A stretch of 64,000 nt of DNA from Sapria himalayana. Lineage: Eukaryota; Streptophyta; Magnoliopsida; Malpighiales; Rafflesiaceae. Every line of letters begins with the position of its first letter. Position 1 is the first letter of the stretch. Shown one piece after another: positions 53,898-64,000 of the stretch. A program made the position numbers and the translations under genes. The notes under the pieces are model-generated. The model was not told the origin of the DNA, did no database searches, and worked only from the letters and a program-made list of their open reading frames with translations. The stretch is from contig JAREIK010000803.1 in assembly GCA_029783825.1 (NCBI GenBank), forward strand, positions 242,330-306,329, in the 5' to 3' direction.

Positions 53898-54720
53898 GTG
53901 TATTAAATTTTATAAGGTAATATTTTGTTTTTTTATTACTCTTTCATCTTATAAATTCATGTCTACATGATTACCATGTTTTCATCTTTGGTTGTCCTTC
54001 TACAGTGGAGGAATAAAAGGGAGGAGTTGTAGAAGAGATAATTAATTGGGTTTGGATTTTCGTTGCTGTTCCAGGACGGACCTTTGAAATGATTATTATC
54101 ATGTTTGTTATAAGTTGTATTTTTTTTGTTATATTAAGCTGCCTAATTTTAGCAATTACTTAAGTAGTAATTGCTGCTACCAATGTTTGTGGTCATCTTT
54201 AGTTATTCCTTAATATTGTAAGTAATTGTTTAAAAAATGTAGTATTGCTATTATGGTTAACTTTCACTCGGCTGAACAAAGCCAACTTGTGAAAAAAAAA
54301 GAATCAAATTAAGTACACAACTCGGTCCCGTTCTATTTAACATTTCTATTTTTTTTTCACACCAAAGCTTTTGACAAGGTAATGGAACTCGTTTGCGGTA
54401 TTCAGCCTATTTTTCAAAAAAAAATTGGCCCAATTTGAGTTTGAAAGATTCATATCTAAGGAATGATAAATGGTACAACAAAAGGTTTCGACATGAACTA
54501 ACTTGGCCGGTTTGAAGAAAATAAATTGAAAAAAATGTCTGAACTCTATTCCGTCCCGGAATCATTTTCTCCTACCCAAAATCCCCGATCTACATCCCAT
54601 CTCATCCCGATATTTTCAACCTATGGGATGGGTCTGGATCTTCAAAAAAAAATCTCAGAACTGTGGGAAGGGACTAGAGATTTGTAATCCCCATCCTGTC
54701 CCGTCCCATGAGGACCCCTA

Positions 54721-54728
54721 GCATTTAG
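54721..54728. repeat. 8-bp target-site duplication, right of element 3
   Basis: GCATTTAG, identical to 51014-51021 and to 2200-2207 beside element 1. Confidence 0.93.
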
Positions 54729-57700
54729 TGGTTTATAGGTTTTATTTATAAAATAAAATAACAAAAAATTTATTTTTATTATTTTGTGATATTTTCAAAG
54801 GCTATAACCGTTGAACATATAATAATTTTTAAATTTTTTTCAAATGTGAATACAATATTTAGTTATACTAATCATTATATTTATATATTATATAAATTCA
54901 ATAAAAACAATTTTATTGATAAATATTCTAATAATAATCAAAAAATAAATTAATAATCCATTAATAATAAGATGGATATTAATTAAAATATAATTATAAA
55001 TCTTAAAATGATTTAGAAGCAAAGAAAAATATATTACTATATAATAATTTTTTGTTTTTGAATTTTTTCTTTATTTATAATATGTTTATCAATATTTTTT
55101 TAATGAAAAATAATGCATATAAAATATATTTGTCTAACTCATAATTTATTTTGTAATTAATATTTATATATAAATAAACAAATAAATAATTAAAATGAAT
55201 ATTTAAAATTATAATGAAAAAAAAAAATGAAATTTATTCTTTTTTATTTAGGGTATACCAGTTTAATTTAAATTATATCTATCTCACTAATAATTTATTT
55301 TGTAATTAATATTTCAATAAAAATAAACAGATAAATAATTAAAATAAAAATATAAAATTATACTAAATAAAAATTAAAATAAGATTTATGAATTATTATT
55401 AATGTATACCAATTTAATATTTTAAGTATTTAGAGGTTTTATCGTTTAGGATGTTATCGATTTATGTTTTTAGGCATTTAGAGGTTTATTGGTTTTGTTT
55501 AAATAATGAAATAACAAAAAAATTATTTTTGATATTTTTTCAAATTTTCAAAGGTAATAATCTTTGACAATATAATAATTTTAAAATTTTTTAAAAATGT
55601 GATTACAATATTTAGTAATAATAATCATTATAATTATATATAATATAAACTAAATATAAACAATTTTATTGATGGATATGATATCAATAATCAAAAAATA
55701 AATTAATATGTTATTATTATTATGATGGATATAAATTAAAATATAATTGCAAAACCTAAAATTATTCAAAATCCAAGTAAAATTTATTACTAAATAAAAA
55801 ATTTTTTTTTTAGTTTTTGCTTCTTTTTATAAGCTTAAATATTTTTTTGATGAAAATTAAATTATTTAAATTATATTTGTATCACTAATAATTTATTTTG
55901 TAATTAATATTTTAATAAATTATTTAAATTATATTTATGGTTTACGAGTTAAAGGTTTAAGTATTTAGGGGATTTTGTGTTTAGGAGGTTAGATGTTTAA
56001 GTGTTTAGGCATTTAGTGGTTTATAAGTTTTATTTAAACAATGATATAGCAAAAAATTTATATTTATTATTTTTTCTAATTTTTGAAGATTATATCCTTT
56101 GAAAATATAATAATTTTTAAATTTTTTTGAAATGTAAATATAATATTTATTTATAATAATCTTCATAATTATAATTCATTTAAATTCAATATAAATAATT
56201 ATATTGCTATATATAATAATTATGATCAAAAAATAAATTAATCAACTATTATTAAAAAATAGTTATTATTTAAAAAGTATTTGCAAAATCTAAAATTATT
56301 CAAATCAAAGTAAAATATATTACTAAATAATAATTTTTTTTAATGTTTTGCTTTTTTTATAACATTATATCTTTGTTATTAAAAATAAATTATTAAATTA
56401 TATTTGTCTTACTCATACTTTATTTTGTAATTTATAATACTATAATAATAAACTACTAAATAATTAAAATGAATATTTATACTTATAATGAATAGAAATA
56501 AAATTGAGATTTATTATTTATTATTCAGGATATACCGGCTTAATGGTTTATGATTTAGGTGTTTTGTGGTTTAGGAGTTTAGTAATTTAATTGTTTAGAC
56601 CTTTCGTGATATATAGTTTTTTTTTAGAATGAAAAAACAAAAATTTAATTTTTTTGATTTTTTTTTTAATTTTTGAAGGTTATAACCTTTGAAAATATAA
56701 AAATTTTTAATTTTTTTAAATGTGAATACAATATTTAGTTATAATAATCTTAATAATTATATATAATGTAAACTCAATATAAATAATATTATTGATAGAT
56801 ATTATAATAATAATAAATAAATAAAATCTAAAATATATAATGTAAACTTGTAAGTATAAGAATGATATAAATTAAAATATAATTGTAAAATCTAAAATGA
56901 TTCAAAATCAAAATAAGATATATTATTAAATAATAATTTTTTATTTTTAAAATTGTACCTTTCTTATGAGCATTTTTTTGATGAAGAATAAATTATTTTA
57001 ATTATATATGTAATACTAATAATTTATTTTGTAATTAATATTTCTATAAAAATAAATTGATAAATAATTAAAATGAATATTTAAAGTTATAATGAATACT
57101 AATAAAACTGAGATTTATGATTTATTATTTAGACTATACTAATTTAATATTTTAAGTATTTATGGGCTTCGGGGTTTAGGAGTTTAGTCATTTTAGCATT
57201 TAGTCATTTAGTGGTTTATAGGTTTTATATAAAAAATAAAATAACAAAAAATTTATTTTTGTTATTTTTTCTCATTTTTAAACTTTATAACCTTTGAAAA
57301 TATAATAAATTTTTAAATTTTTTTTGACAAGTGAATACAATATGAAGTTATAATAATCATAATAATTATATATAATATAAATTCAATATAAACTATTTTA
57401 TTGATATTTTTATAATAATGATCATAAAAAAGTAATAACCAATTATTAATAAGATAAATTTTGTTAAAATATATTTGCAAAACCTAAAATGACTCAAAAT
57501 CAAAGTGAAATATTATACTAAATATTAATTTTAAATTTTTAAATTTTTGTATCCATTTATAAGCCTATATATTTTTTGATGAAAATTAAATTATTAAAAT
57601 TATATTTGCCTCACCAATAATTTATTTTTAAATTTATATTTCTATAAAATTAAACTAATAAATAATTAAAATATATATTTAAAATTATAATGAATACTAA

Positions 57701-58080
57701 TAAAAATGAGATTTATTATTTACTATTTAGGGTATAACTATTTATTTGTTTAACTTTTTTTTGGTTTTGGGGTTAAGAAGTTTATTAATTTATATGTTTA
57801 CACATTTTCGTGTTTATAGGTTTAATTTAATCAATGAAATAACAAAAAAATTATTTTTATGAATTTTCGTGATGTTCAAAGGTTAAGACGTTTAAAAATA
57901 TAATAATTTTTTAATAGTTCTAAAATATGAATACAATACTTAGTAATAATAATCTTAATAATTATATTTGTTGTAGTTTCAATATAAAAAAATGTATTAA
58001 TATATATTACAATAATGATAACAAAATAAATTAATAAACTATTATTAATAAGATAAATATTAATTAAAATAAATTAATAA
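54729..58080 (+). repeat. AT-rich satellite array, forward
   Basis: Dyad motifs lie near 54800, 55553, 56088, 56688, 57293 and 57881 (spacings about 753, 535, 600, 605 and 588). The first ~780 bp is nearly the same as 2208-2980 after element 1. About 56860-58000 matches the minus strand of 29700-30880. No gene is seen. Confidence 0.92.
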
Positions 58081-58880
58081 TAAACTATTAGTACAAACTA
58101 GCCCCAGGGTGGTTTGAGCAGTGCAAGAAGTATGGGCTCTCTTTCAATCAAGAATCAAAAAATTTATTTTATTGGCATATCTAAGCCTTTTTTTTATATC
58201 CTCTTGAATATGAAATGTATCATTTCTTTCTTTTTATATTAAATGAGTTATGTATACAAGCTCACTATACCCAAAAAGGTGTAAATGAATCATATTTAAA
58301 AGTATAAAAGGTTTTAATCATTGCTTAAAATATTAGTCTTGCATATTAACACTTGAGGTCACAAATCAAAGGAAAAAACCATAATGATATTTCCAATCCC
58401 AAGAATTTTAGCTATAGAAAGTTATAAAGAGTAGTATTCGAGCTTTAACTATTTCTAGGGTCATGACTTTTGCTCTTGAGGAATATCCAAAGTTACAATC
58501 ATTCCTAGTACAATGACTTTGCTATATAAAGATAAAATGCACAAGATATGGTCATATCCAATACAGTGACCAAGTATATAGTGATTAAATATGTATTCAT
58601 GATCATTCTTAGTGTCATAACAATATGTTCAACAGAGAGACACAAGTTATGGTATTTTCTCATCGATATGATTTTGTGTTCTAGAGACAAAATATACAAT
58701 CATGACCATTGCTAATGCTACAATAATCTAAAGCAAGAAAGAGACTGAATTCATAACTCAGCCCTTGACTCACGACTTTGTGTTACATATACAAAAAGAT
58801 AAATCTGTGACATTCCAAAAAGCTGTGAATTTTAATTTAAATTTAACACTTAGTCATTTGATTATAAAAGTGCAAAACAT

Positions 58881-58965
58881 GAGATTTAGGATTTAGGGTT
58901 TATGGGTAAGGGGTATAGATCATGGTTTAAGGTTTAGGATTTAAAGATTCGGGTTTATGGTTATT
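58881..58965 (+). repeat. Degenerate telomere-like tract
   Basis: It contains GATTTAGGATTTAGGGTTTA and GGTTTAAGGTTTAGGATTTA, with one exact TTTAGGG. Too short and imperfect to be a functional telomere. Confidence 0.55.
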
Positions 58966-59107
58966 TTTTTGTTTTTTTTTTTGGAAAATACAAACTTTAT
59001 TTATCATTTAGGCGCACAACTTACAAGAGACTAAAAAGCTACTAATTTAGGCCACCCCACCAAATCATATGCACCTTAATGATTCTATGCATAAAATACA
59101 AAAAAAA

Positions 59108-59586
59108 TATAATGCCTAATAATTCCAAGCGTACGAATACAACTAAAATCACCTGGCATTCCCAGACTTTAGAGTTGGCATTCATTCATTATGCGCACTG
59201 CGGCCTTTCCATTCGGATTTGTCCAAGCATTTTGGAGGAACCTGGATGATGAACCATATTAAAACTATGCAAATATAAGATTGTGCATGTGCGTGACATG
59301 CAGCATCAAGCATTTGCCTATGTCATTGCTTTGCAATGGAATACATGTAAAACTGAATACCCATAAATCCACAAGTCCATATCTACGGCACTTTGCCAAT
59401 TCATTCTCACCTCTGAATTCCACATTTTTTTGCTCCAATGATCCTCAAAAGAGTATCTCTTGGGTTAGAATGTTTCCTTCTCGAGCTCCAATAAGTGGGT
59501 GCATGTTGCACCGACAAAATATCAAAAAATATGCATGCATCAGTGTGCATGTGTGATGAGGTCCATCTCATAGTCTAATTATCTCC
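59108..59586 (+). repeat. Non-satellite segment, forward copy of 24961-25466
   Basis: About 480 bp aligned end to end with the reverse complement of 24961-25466. Homology stops abruptly on both sides. Here it sits in the larger island; the other copy sits directly in satellite. Confidence 0.8.
59287..59556 (+). CDS. Unrecognised 89-codon open frame in the duplicated segment
   Basis: Counterpart of the frame at 25016-25285, starting at ATG 59287 (MCVTCSIKHLP) and ending in TGA. The two proteins keep length, the KLNTHKSTSPYL core and SNDPQKSISWVRM. Differences include W/R, F/A, F/S, L/F, R/I and Y/C, a pattern dominated by replacements. No family is recognised. It may be a pseudogene piece or chance open frame; conservation of length in two copies is its only support. 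Confidence 0.2.
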   Translation: MCVTCSIKHLPMSLLCNGIHVKLNTHKSTSPYLRHFANSFSPLNSTFFCSNDPQKSISWVRMFPSRAPISGCMLHRQNIKKYACISVHV

Positions 59587-60130
59587 GAGATACTCAAGGG
59601 TCCTGTTGCACTCATTGCATGCTAAATAGAGAATAGACAAGATCGTGCATGTGAGTATCATGATTCGTCTCTACAAGTACATGGTGCAGACAAAGTCCAA
59701 AATACAAATAAGACTATAAACATAAACTACAAGTTTGAATCTTTTGCTCCCGTGTGGCTGGTCTGGATTCCTTTGCTTACTGGCCATGCTTGGTAATGCT
59801 GCGGATTATGCCGGCTCTCCAATTAATCATGGATTACCCGCTACTCCTGTTGGGCAACTGTTGGGATGCCCTCTATGCTGCCTGATATGGCTAGTGTGAC
59901 CCACTCCTAGCTACTCCTAGGCTTACTCCCGACCACTTTACTCGGTCTCGTCGGTTTTCTGAATGTTATCTTCTTGGATTGCTAGTTGGGCCGTCTACAA
60001 TTTGGTGGCACATACTTCTAGCTACTTATAGGACTTGCTGGCCCCTCTAAATGCTACACCAAAATGGACAAGAATATGTGCACGAGTGTACTGTGATCCG
60101 TCGCCATGTGTGTGTGGTGCATCAGTATCA
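59587..60130. other. Relatively GC-rich low-copy-like sequence, no gene recognised
   Basis: Six-frame reading gives only short open stretches, for instance one through LGNAADYAGSPINHG on the plus strand near 59790-59835. CCTAGCTACTCCTAGG-like repeats occur near 59905-59925. It is absent from the copy at 24961-25466. Confidence 0.4.
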
Positions 60131-63100
60131 GGGTTTAGGAGTTTAGTAATTTAAGTATTTAAGTATTTTGTGGTTTATTGGTTTTATTTAAATAATTAAA
60201 TAACAAAAAAATTATTTTTATGATTTTTTCTCATTTTCATGGTTATAACCATTGAAAATATTATAATTTTTAATTTTTTTTTCAAATGTTAATACAATAT
60301 TTAATTATAATAATCATAAAAATTAAATATCATGTAAATTCAATATGAATAATTTTATTGATCGATATTATAATACTAATCATAAAATAGATTAATAAAC
60401 TATTATTAATAAGATAGATATTAATTAAAATATATTACTAAATAATAATTTTTTATTTTTTAAATTTTGATTCTTTTTATAAGCTTATAAATTTTTTTGA
60501 TGAAGATAAATTATTTAAATTATATTTGACTCATTCATAATTTTATTTTGGAATTAATATTTCTATAAAAATAAACTAATAAATAATTAAAATGAATATT
60601 GAAATTATAATGGAAACAAATAAAAATGAGATTTATGATTAATTATTTAGGGTATACCGGTTTAAAGGTTTAAGTATTTAGGAGTTTATGAGTTTAGTGA
60701 TTTAAGTGTTTAGGGCATTTAGTTGTTTATATGTTTTATTTAAATAATGAAATAACAAAAAAAAAATTATTTTTCAAATTTTTTATCAATTTTGAAGGAT
60801 ATAACCTTTATAAATATAATAATTTTTAAATTTTTTTCAAATGTGAATACAATATTTAGTTATAATAAACTTAATAATTATATATCATGTAAATTAAAAA
60901 TAAGCAATTTTATTGATAGATATTAATAAACAAAATATAAATATAAATATAATAATGATCAAAAAATAAATTAATAAACTATTATTTATTGATAGATATT
61001 TATATATTATTTATAAATACTTAAAACTTTAAAAATGGTTTAAATGTTTAAGTATTTAAGGAATTTTGGGTTTTGGGCTTTAGGAGTTTAATGATTTAAG
61101 CGTTTAGGCATTTAGTAGTTTATAGGTTTTATATAAACAATAAAATAACAAAAAAATTATTTTTGTGATTTTATCTCATTTTCAAAGATGATAAGCTTTA
61201 AAAATATAATAATTTTTAAATTATTTTTAAATTTAAATATAATATTTAATTATAATAATCTTAATAATTATATATCATGTAAATTCAATATAAACAATTT
61301 TATTGATAAATATTCTAATAATGATCAAAAAATTAATTAATAATCTATTATTAATAAGATAGATATCAATTAAAATATAATTACAAAACCTAAAATGATT
61401 CAAAAGCAATGAAAATTATATTCTACAGGTTTTTTCATTTAGGAGTTAGCGATTTATGTTTTTAGGCATTTAGTGGTGTATAGGTTTTATTTAAACAATG
61501 ACATAACAAAAAAAATTTATTTTTGATATTTTTTCACATTTTCAAAGGTTATAACCATTGAAAATATAATAATTTTAAATTTTTTAAAAAATGTGAATAC
61601 ATATTTAGTAATAATAATCATTATAATTATATATAATATAAACTAAATATAAACAATTTTATTGATAGATATGATATTAATTATCAAAAAATAAATTAAT
61701 GTGCTATTATTAATATGATATATATATATATATATAAATTAAAATATAATTAAAAACCGAAAATGATTAAAAAACAAAGTAAATTTTATTACTAAATAAT
61801 AATTTTTTTTTAGTTTTTGCTTCTTTTAATAAGCTTATATATTTTTTTGATGAAAAATAAATTATTTAAATTAAATTTGTATCACTCATAATTTATTCTG
61901 TAATTAATATTTCAATATATTATTTAAATTATATTTAAGATTTATGAGTTTAAAGGTTTAAGTATTTAGGGTCTTCGGGATTTAGGAGTTAAGAGATTTA
62001 TGTGTTTATGTATTTAATGGTTTATAAGTTTTATTTAAACAATGATATAACAAAAAATTTATTTTTGTTTTTTTAATCATTTTTGAAGGTTATAACCTTT
62101 GAAAATATAACAATTTTTAAATTTTTATTATATGTGAATTCTATATTTAGTTATGATAATCATAATAATTAGATTATCATGTAAATTCAATATAAACAAT
62201 TATATTGAAATATAGTATATTTATGATCAATAAATAAATTAATAATCTATTATTAATAAGATAGATATTATTTTAAATATATTTGCAAAATATAAATTTA
62301 TTCAAAATCAAAGTAAAAGATATTACAAAATAATACTTTCTTTGATGTTTTGCTTATTTTTATAAGTTTATGTTTTTGTTATTAAAAGTAAATTATTTAA
62401 ATTATAGTTGTCTTCCTCATAATTTATTTTTAATTTATAATTCTATAAAAATAAACTAATAAATAATTAAAATGAATATTTAAAATTATAATGAATACAA
62501 TTAGAAAAGAGATTAATTATTTATTATTCAGGATATACTAGTTTAATGGTTTAAGTATTTAGGTATTTTGTAGTTTAGTGATTTAAGTGTTTAGGCCTTT
62601 AGTGATTTATAGTTTGTATTTAAAAAATAAAAAAATAAAAAAATAAAAATTTTAATTTTTTAATTTTTTTAAATTTTTGAAGGTTATAACCTTTGAAATT
62701 ATAATAATTTTTAATTTTTTTTTAAATGTGAATATAATATTCAGTAAAAATAATCTTAATAATTATATATAATGTAAACTCAATATAAATAATTTTATTA
62801 ATAAATATTATAATAATGATCAAAATATAAATTAATAAACTAGTTTTAATTAGAATGATATAAATTAAAATATAATTGTATAATCTAAATTGATTCAAAA
62901 TCAAAATAAGATATATTACTAAATAATAATTTTTATTTTAAAAATTCTGCCTCATTTTATAAGCACATATATTTTTTTGATGAAAAATAATTATTTATAT
63001 TAGAAATGTCTCACTAATAATTTATTTTGTATTTAATATTTCTATAAAAATAAACTGATAAATAATTAAAATAAAAATTTAAAATTATCTTAATAAAAAT

Positions 63101-64000
63101 TAAATTTAGATTTATGATTTTTATTAATGTACACATGTTTAATGGTTTATGTATTTAGAGGTTTGTCATTTAGGAGTTTAGCAATTTATGTTTTTAGGCA
63201 TTTAGTGGTTTATAGGTTTTATTTAAACAATAAAATAACAAAAAAAATTTGTAATTTTTTCTCATTTTCATACGTTATAACCATTGAAAATATAATAATC
63301 TTTAAAATTTTTTGAAATATGAATACAATACTTAGTTATTTTAATATTAATAATTAAAAATCATATAAATTCAAAATAAATATTTTTAATGATAGATAAT
63401 ATAATAATGATCAAAATTAAATTAATAAACTATTAATAATAAAAAAGATATTAATTAAAATAATTACAATACCAAAATCTATTCAAGATTAAACTATAAT
63501 ATATTACTGTATAATAATTTTAATTTTAAATTTTTACTTCTTTTATAAGTGTATATTTTTTTTTTGATTAAAAATAAATTATATAATTATTTTGTCGCAC
63601 TAATAATTTATTTTAAATTTATAATTCTATTAAAATAAACTAATAAATAATTAAAATCAATATATAAAACTATAATTAATATAGATAAAATAAAGATTTA
63701 TTATTTATTATTCAGGATATACTAGTTTAATGGTTTAAGTATTTAAGGGTTTTGGTGTTTAATGATTTAAGTATTTAAGCCTTTAGTGATTTATAGTTTT
63801 TATTTAAAGAATGAAAAAAATAAAATGTAATTTTTATATTTTTTAATGTTGGAGGTTATAAACTTTGAACATATAATAATTTTAATTTTTTAACAATGTG
63901 AATATAATATTTAGTTATAATAATCTTACTAATTATATATTTGTAAACTCAATATAAATAATTTTATTAATACATATTATAATAATGATCAATAAAAATT
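60131..64000 (+). repeat. AT-rich satellite array, forward, to the window end
   Basis: Dyad motifs lie near 60241, 60797, 61187, 61547, 62088, 62682, 63273 and 63854. The short intervals 60797-61187 and 61187-61547 are deleted monomers; the rest are 540-595 bp. A TA run lies near 61720. No gene is seen. Confidence 0.92.
60661..60733 (+). repeat. Telomere-like TTTA octamer tract
   Basis: Nine units starting TTTA: TTTAAAGG, TTTAAGTA, TTTAGGAG, TTTATGAG, TTTAGTGA, TTTAAGTG, then one 9-mer TTTAGGGCA, TTTAGTTG, TTTATATG. Same monomer position and almost the same unit order as 10438-10509. Confidence 0.85.

Larger units (their letters stand above)
51022..54720 (+). mobile_element. hAT-family DNA transposon, element 3 (complete, 3699 bp)
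   Basis: The left end is TAAGGCTGCTCACGGGAC (51022-51039). The right end, GTCCCATGAGGACCCCTA (54703-54720), has reverse complement TAGGGGTCCTCATGGGAC, matching at 14 of 18 positions. The perfect 8-bp duplication GCATTTAG is diagnostic for hAT-type insertion. The interior holds 587 bp of 5' non-coding sequence with an AT microsatellite near 51225-51245, the transposase pseudogene, and about 820 bp of 3' non-coding sequence with CCCGTCCC-like subterminal motifs. It lies in an E-type octamer tract of the satellite. Flanks on both sides match those of element 2. Confidence 0.96.
58081..60130. other. Non-satellite island inside the array
   Basis: Base composition changes sharply from satellite at both edges. 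Parts: 58081-58870 is mixed sequence with recurring short motifs (ATGACTTTG, ATTCCTAGT, TGATCATTCTTAGTG) and no long open frame. 58881-58965 is telomere-like. 58975-59107 begins with a T-rich run and shows nothing recognised. 59108-59586 is the duplicated segment. 59587-60130 is the most GC-rich stretch of the island, with no gene recognised. It could be a nested insertion of an unidentified element or a fragment of low-copy DNA. Confidence 0.6.

Noticed and set aside
58505..58699. 64-codon minus-strand frame in the island
   Set aside because: Short, no recognisable motif, no second copy to compare, and chance open frames of this size are expected.
58970..59107. LINE or SINE 3' end suggested by the T-rich run
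   Set aside because: There is only a single homopolymer-rich stretch, with no reverse-transcriptase sequence, no matching promoter boxes and no target duplication seen.
2200..64000. CRISPR array or bacterial-type repeat system
   Set aside because: The repeats are ~600-bp tandem satellite monomers with no short repeat-spacer pattern, and there are no cas-like genes.

Overview
The window looks like plant (probably eudicot) nuclear heterochromatin. It is extremely AT-rich. Most of it is one family of tandem satellite monomers. The only protein-coding sequence I recognise is broken hAT-superfamily (RICESLEEPER/Ac-like) transposase. The hAT family, the plant-type splice sites in its 3' intron and the TTTAGGG-like motifs point to a plant; the species cannot be named from sequence alone. 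I see no intact host gene, rRNA, tRNA, operon or CRISPR array.

Layout. 1-2199: 3' part of a forward hAT element that starts before the window. 2200-3120: satellite. 3121-3891: isolated hAT 3' end. 3892-7722: satellite. 7723-9086: reverse hAT fragment lacking both ends. 9087-13921: satellite, forward. 13922-30882: the whole array is inverted; it carries a complete reverse hAT element (20165-23860) and a 0.5-kb non-satellite segment (24961-25466). 30883-51013: forward satellite. 51022-54720: complete forward hAT element. 54729-58080: satellite. 58081-60130: a non-satellite island containing a second, opposite-strand copy of the 0.5-kb segment. 60131-64000: satellite.

Satellite. Spacing between conserved dyad motifs falls into three classes: about 530, 590-600 and 740-765 bp. 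Each monomer has (i) a 28-32 bp palindrome centred on GGTTATAACC, (ii) a fixed AT-rich body, and (iii) a 70-80 bp tract of degenerate octamers starting TTTA, resembling the plant telomere unit. Monomer subtypes recur in the same order (called A-B-C-D-E here), which is higher-order repeat organisation.

How the parts relate. All three hAT elements whose 3' ends reach intact satellite sit at the same position of the same monomer type, beside the same 8-bp target duplication (GCATTTAG or a one-base variant). They share several premature stop codons and the same downstream flank. The simplest reading is one old insertion of an already defective element, later copied and inverted as part of the satellite array. 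No copy can encode a working transposase. The most interesting signals are this incorporation of a transposon into a higher-order repeat, the satellite palindrome whose two arms change together, and the octamer telomere-like tract.
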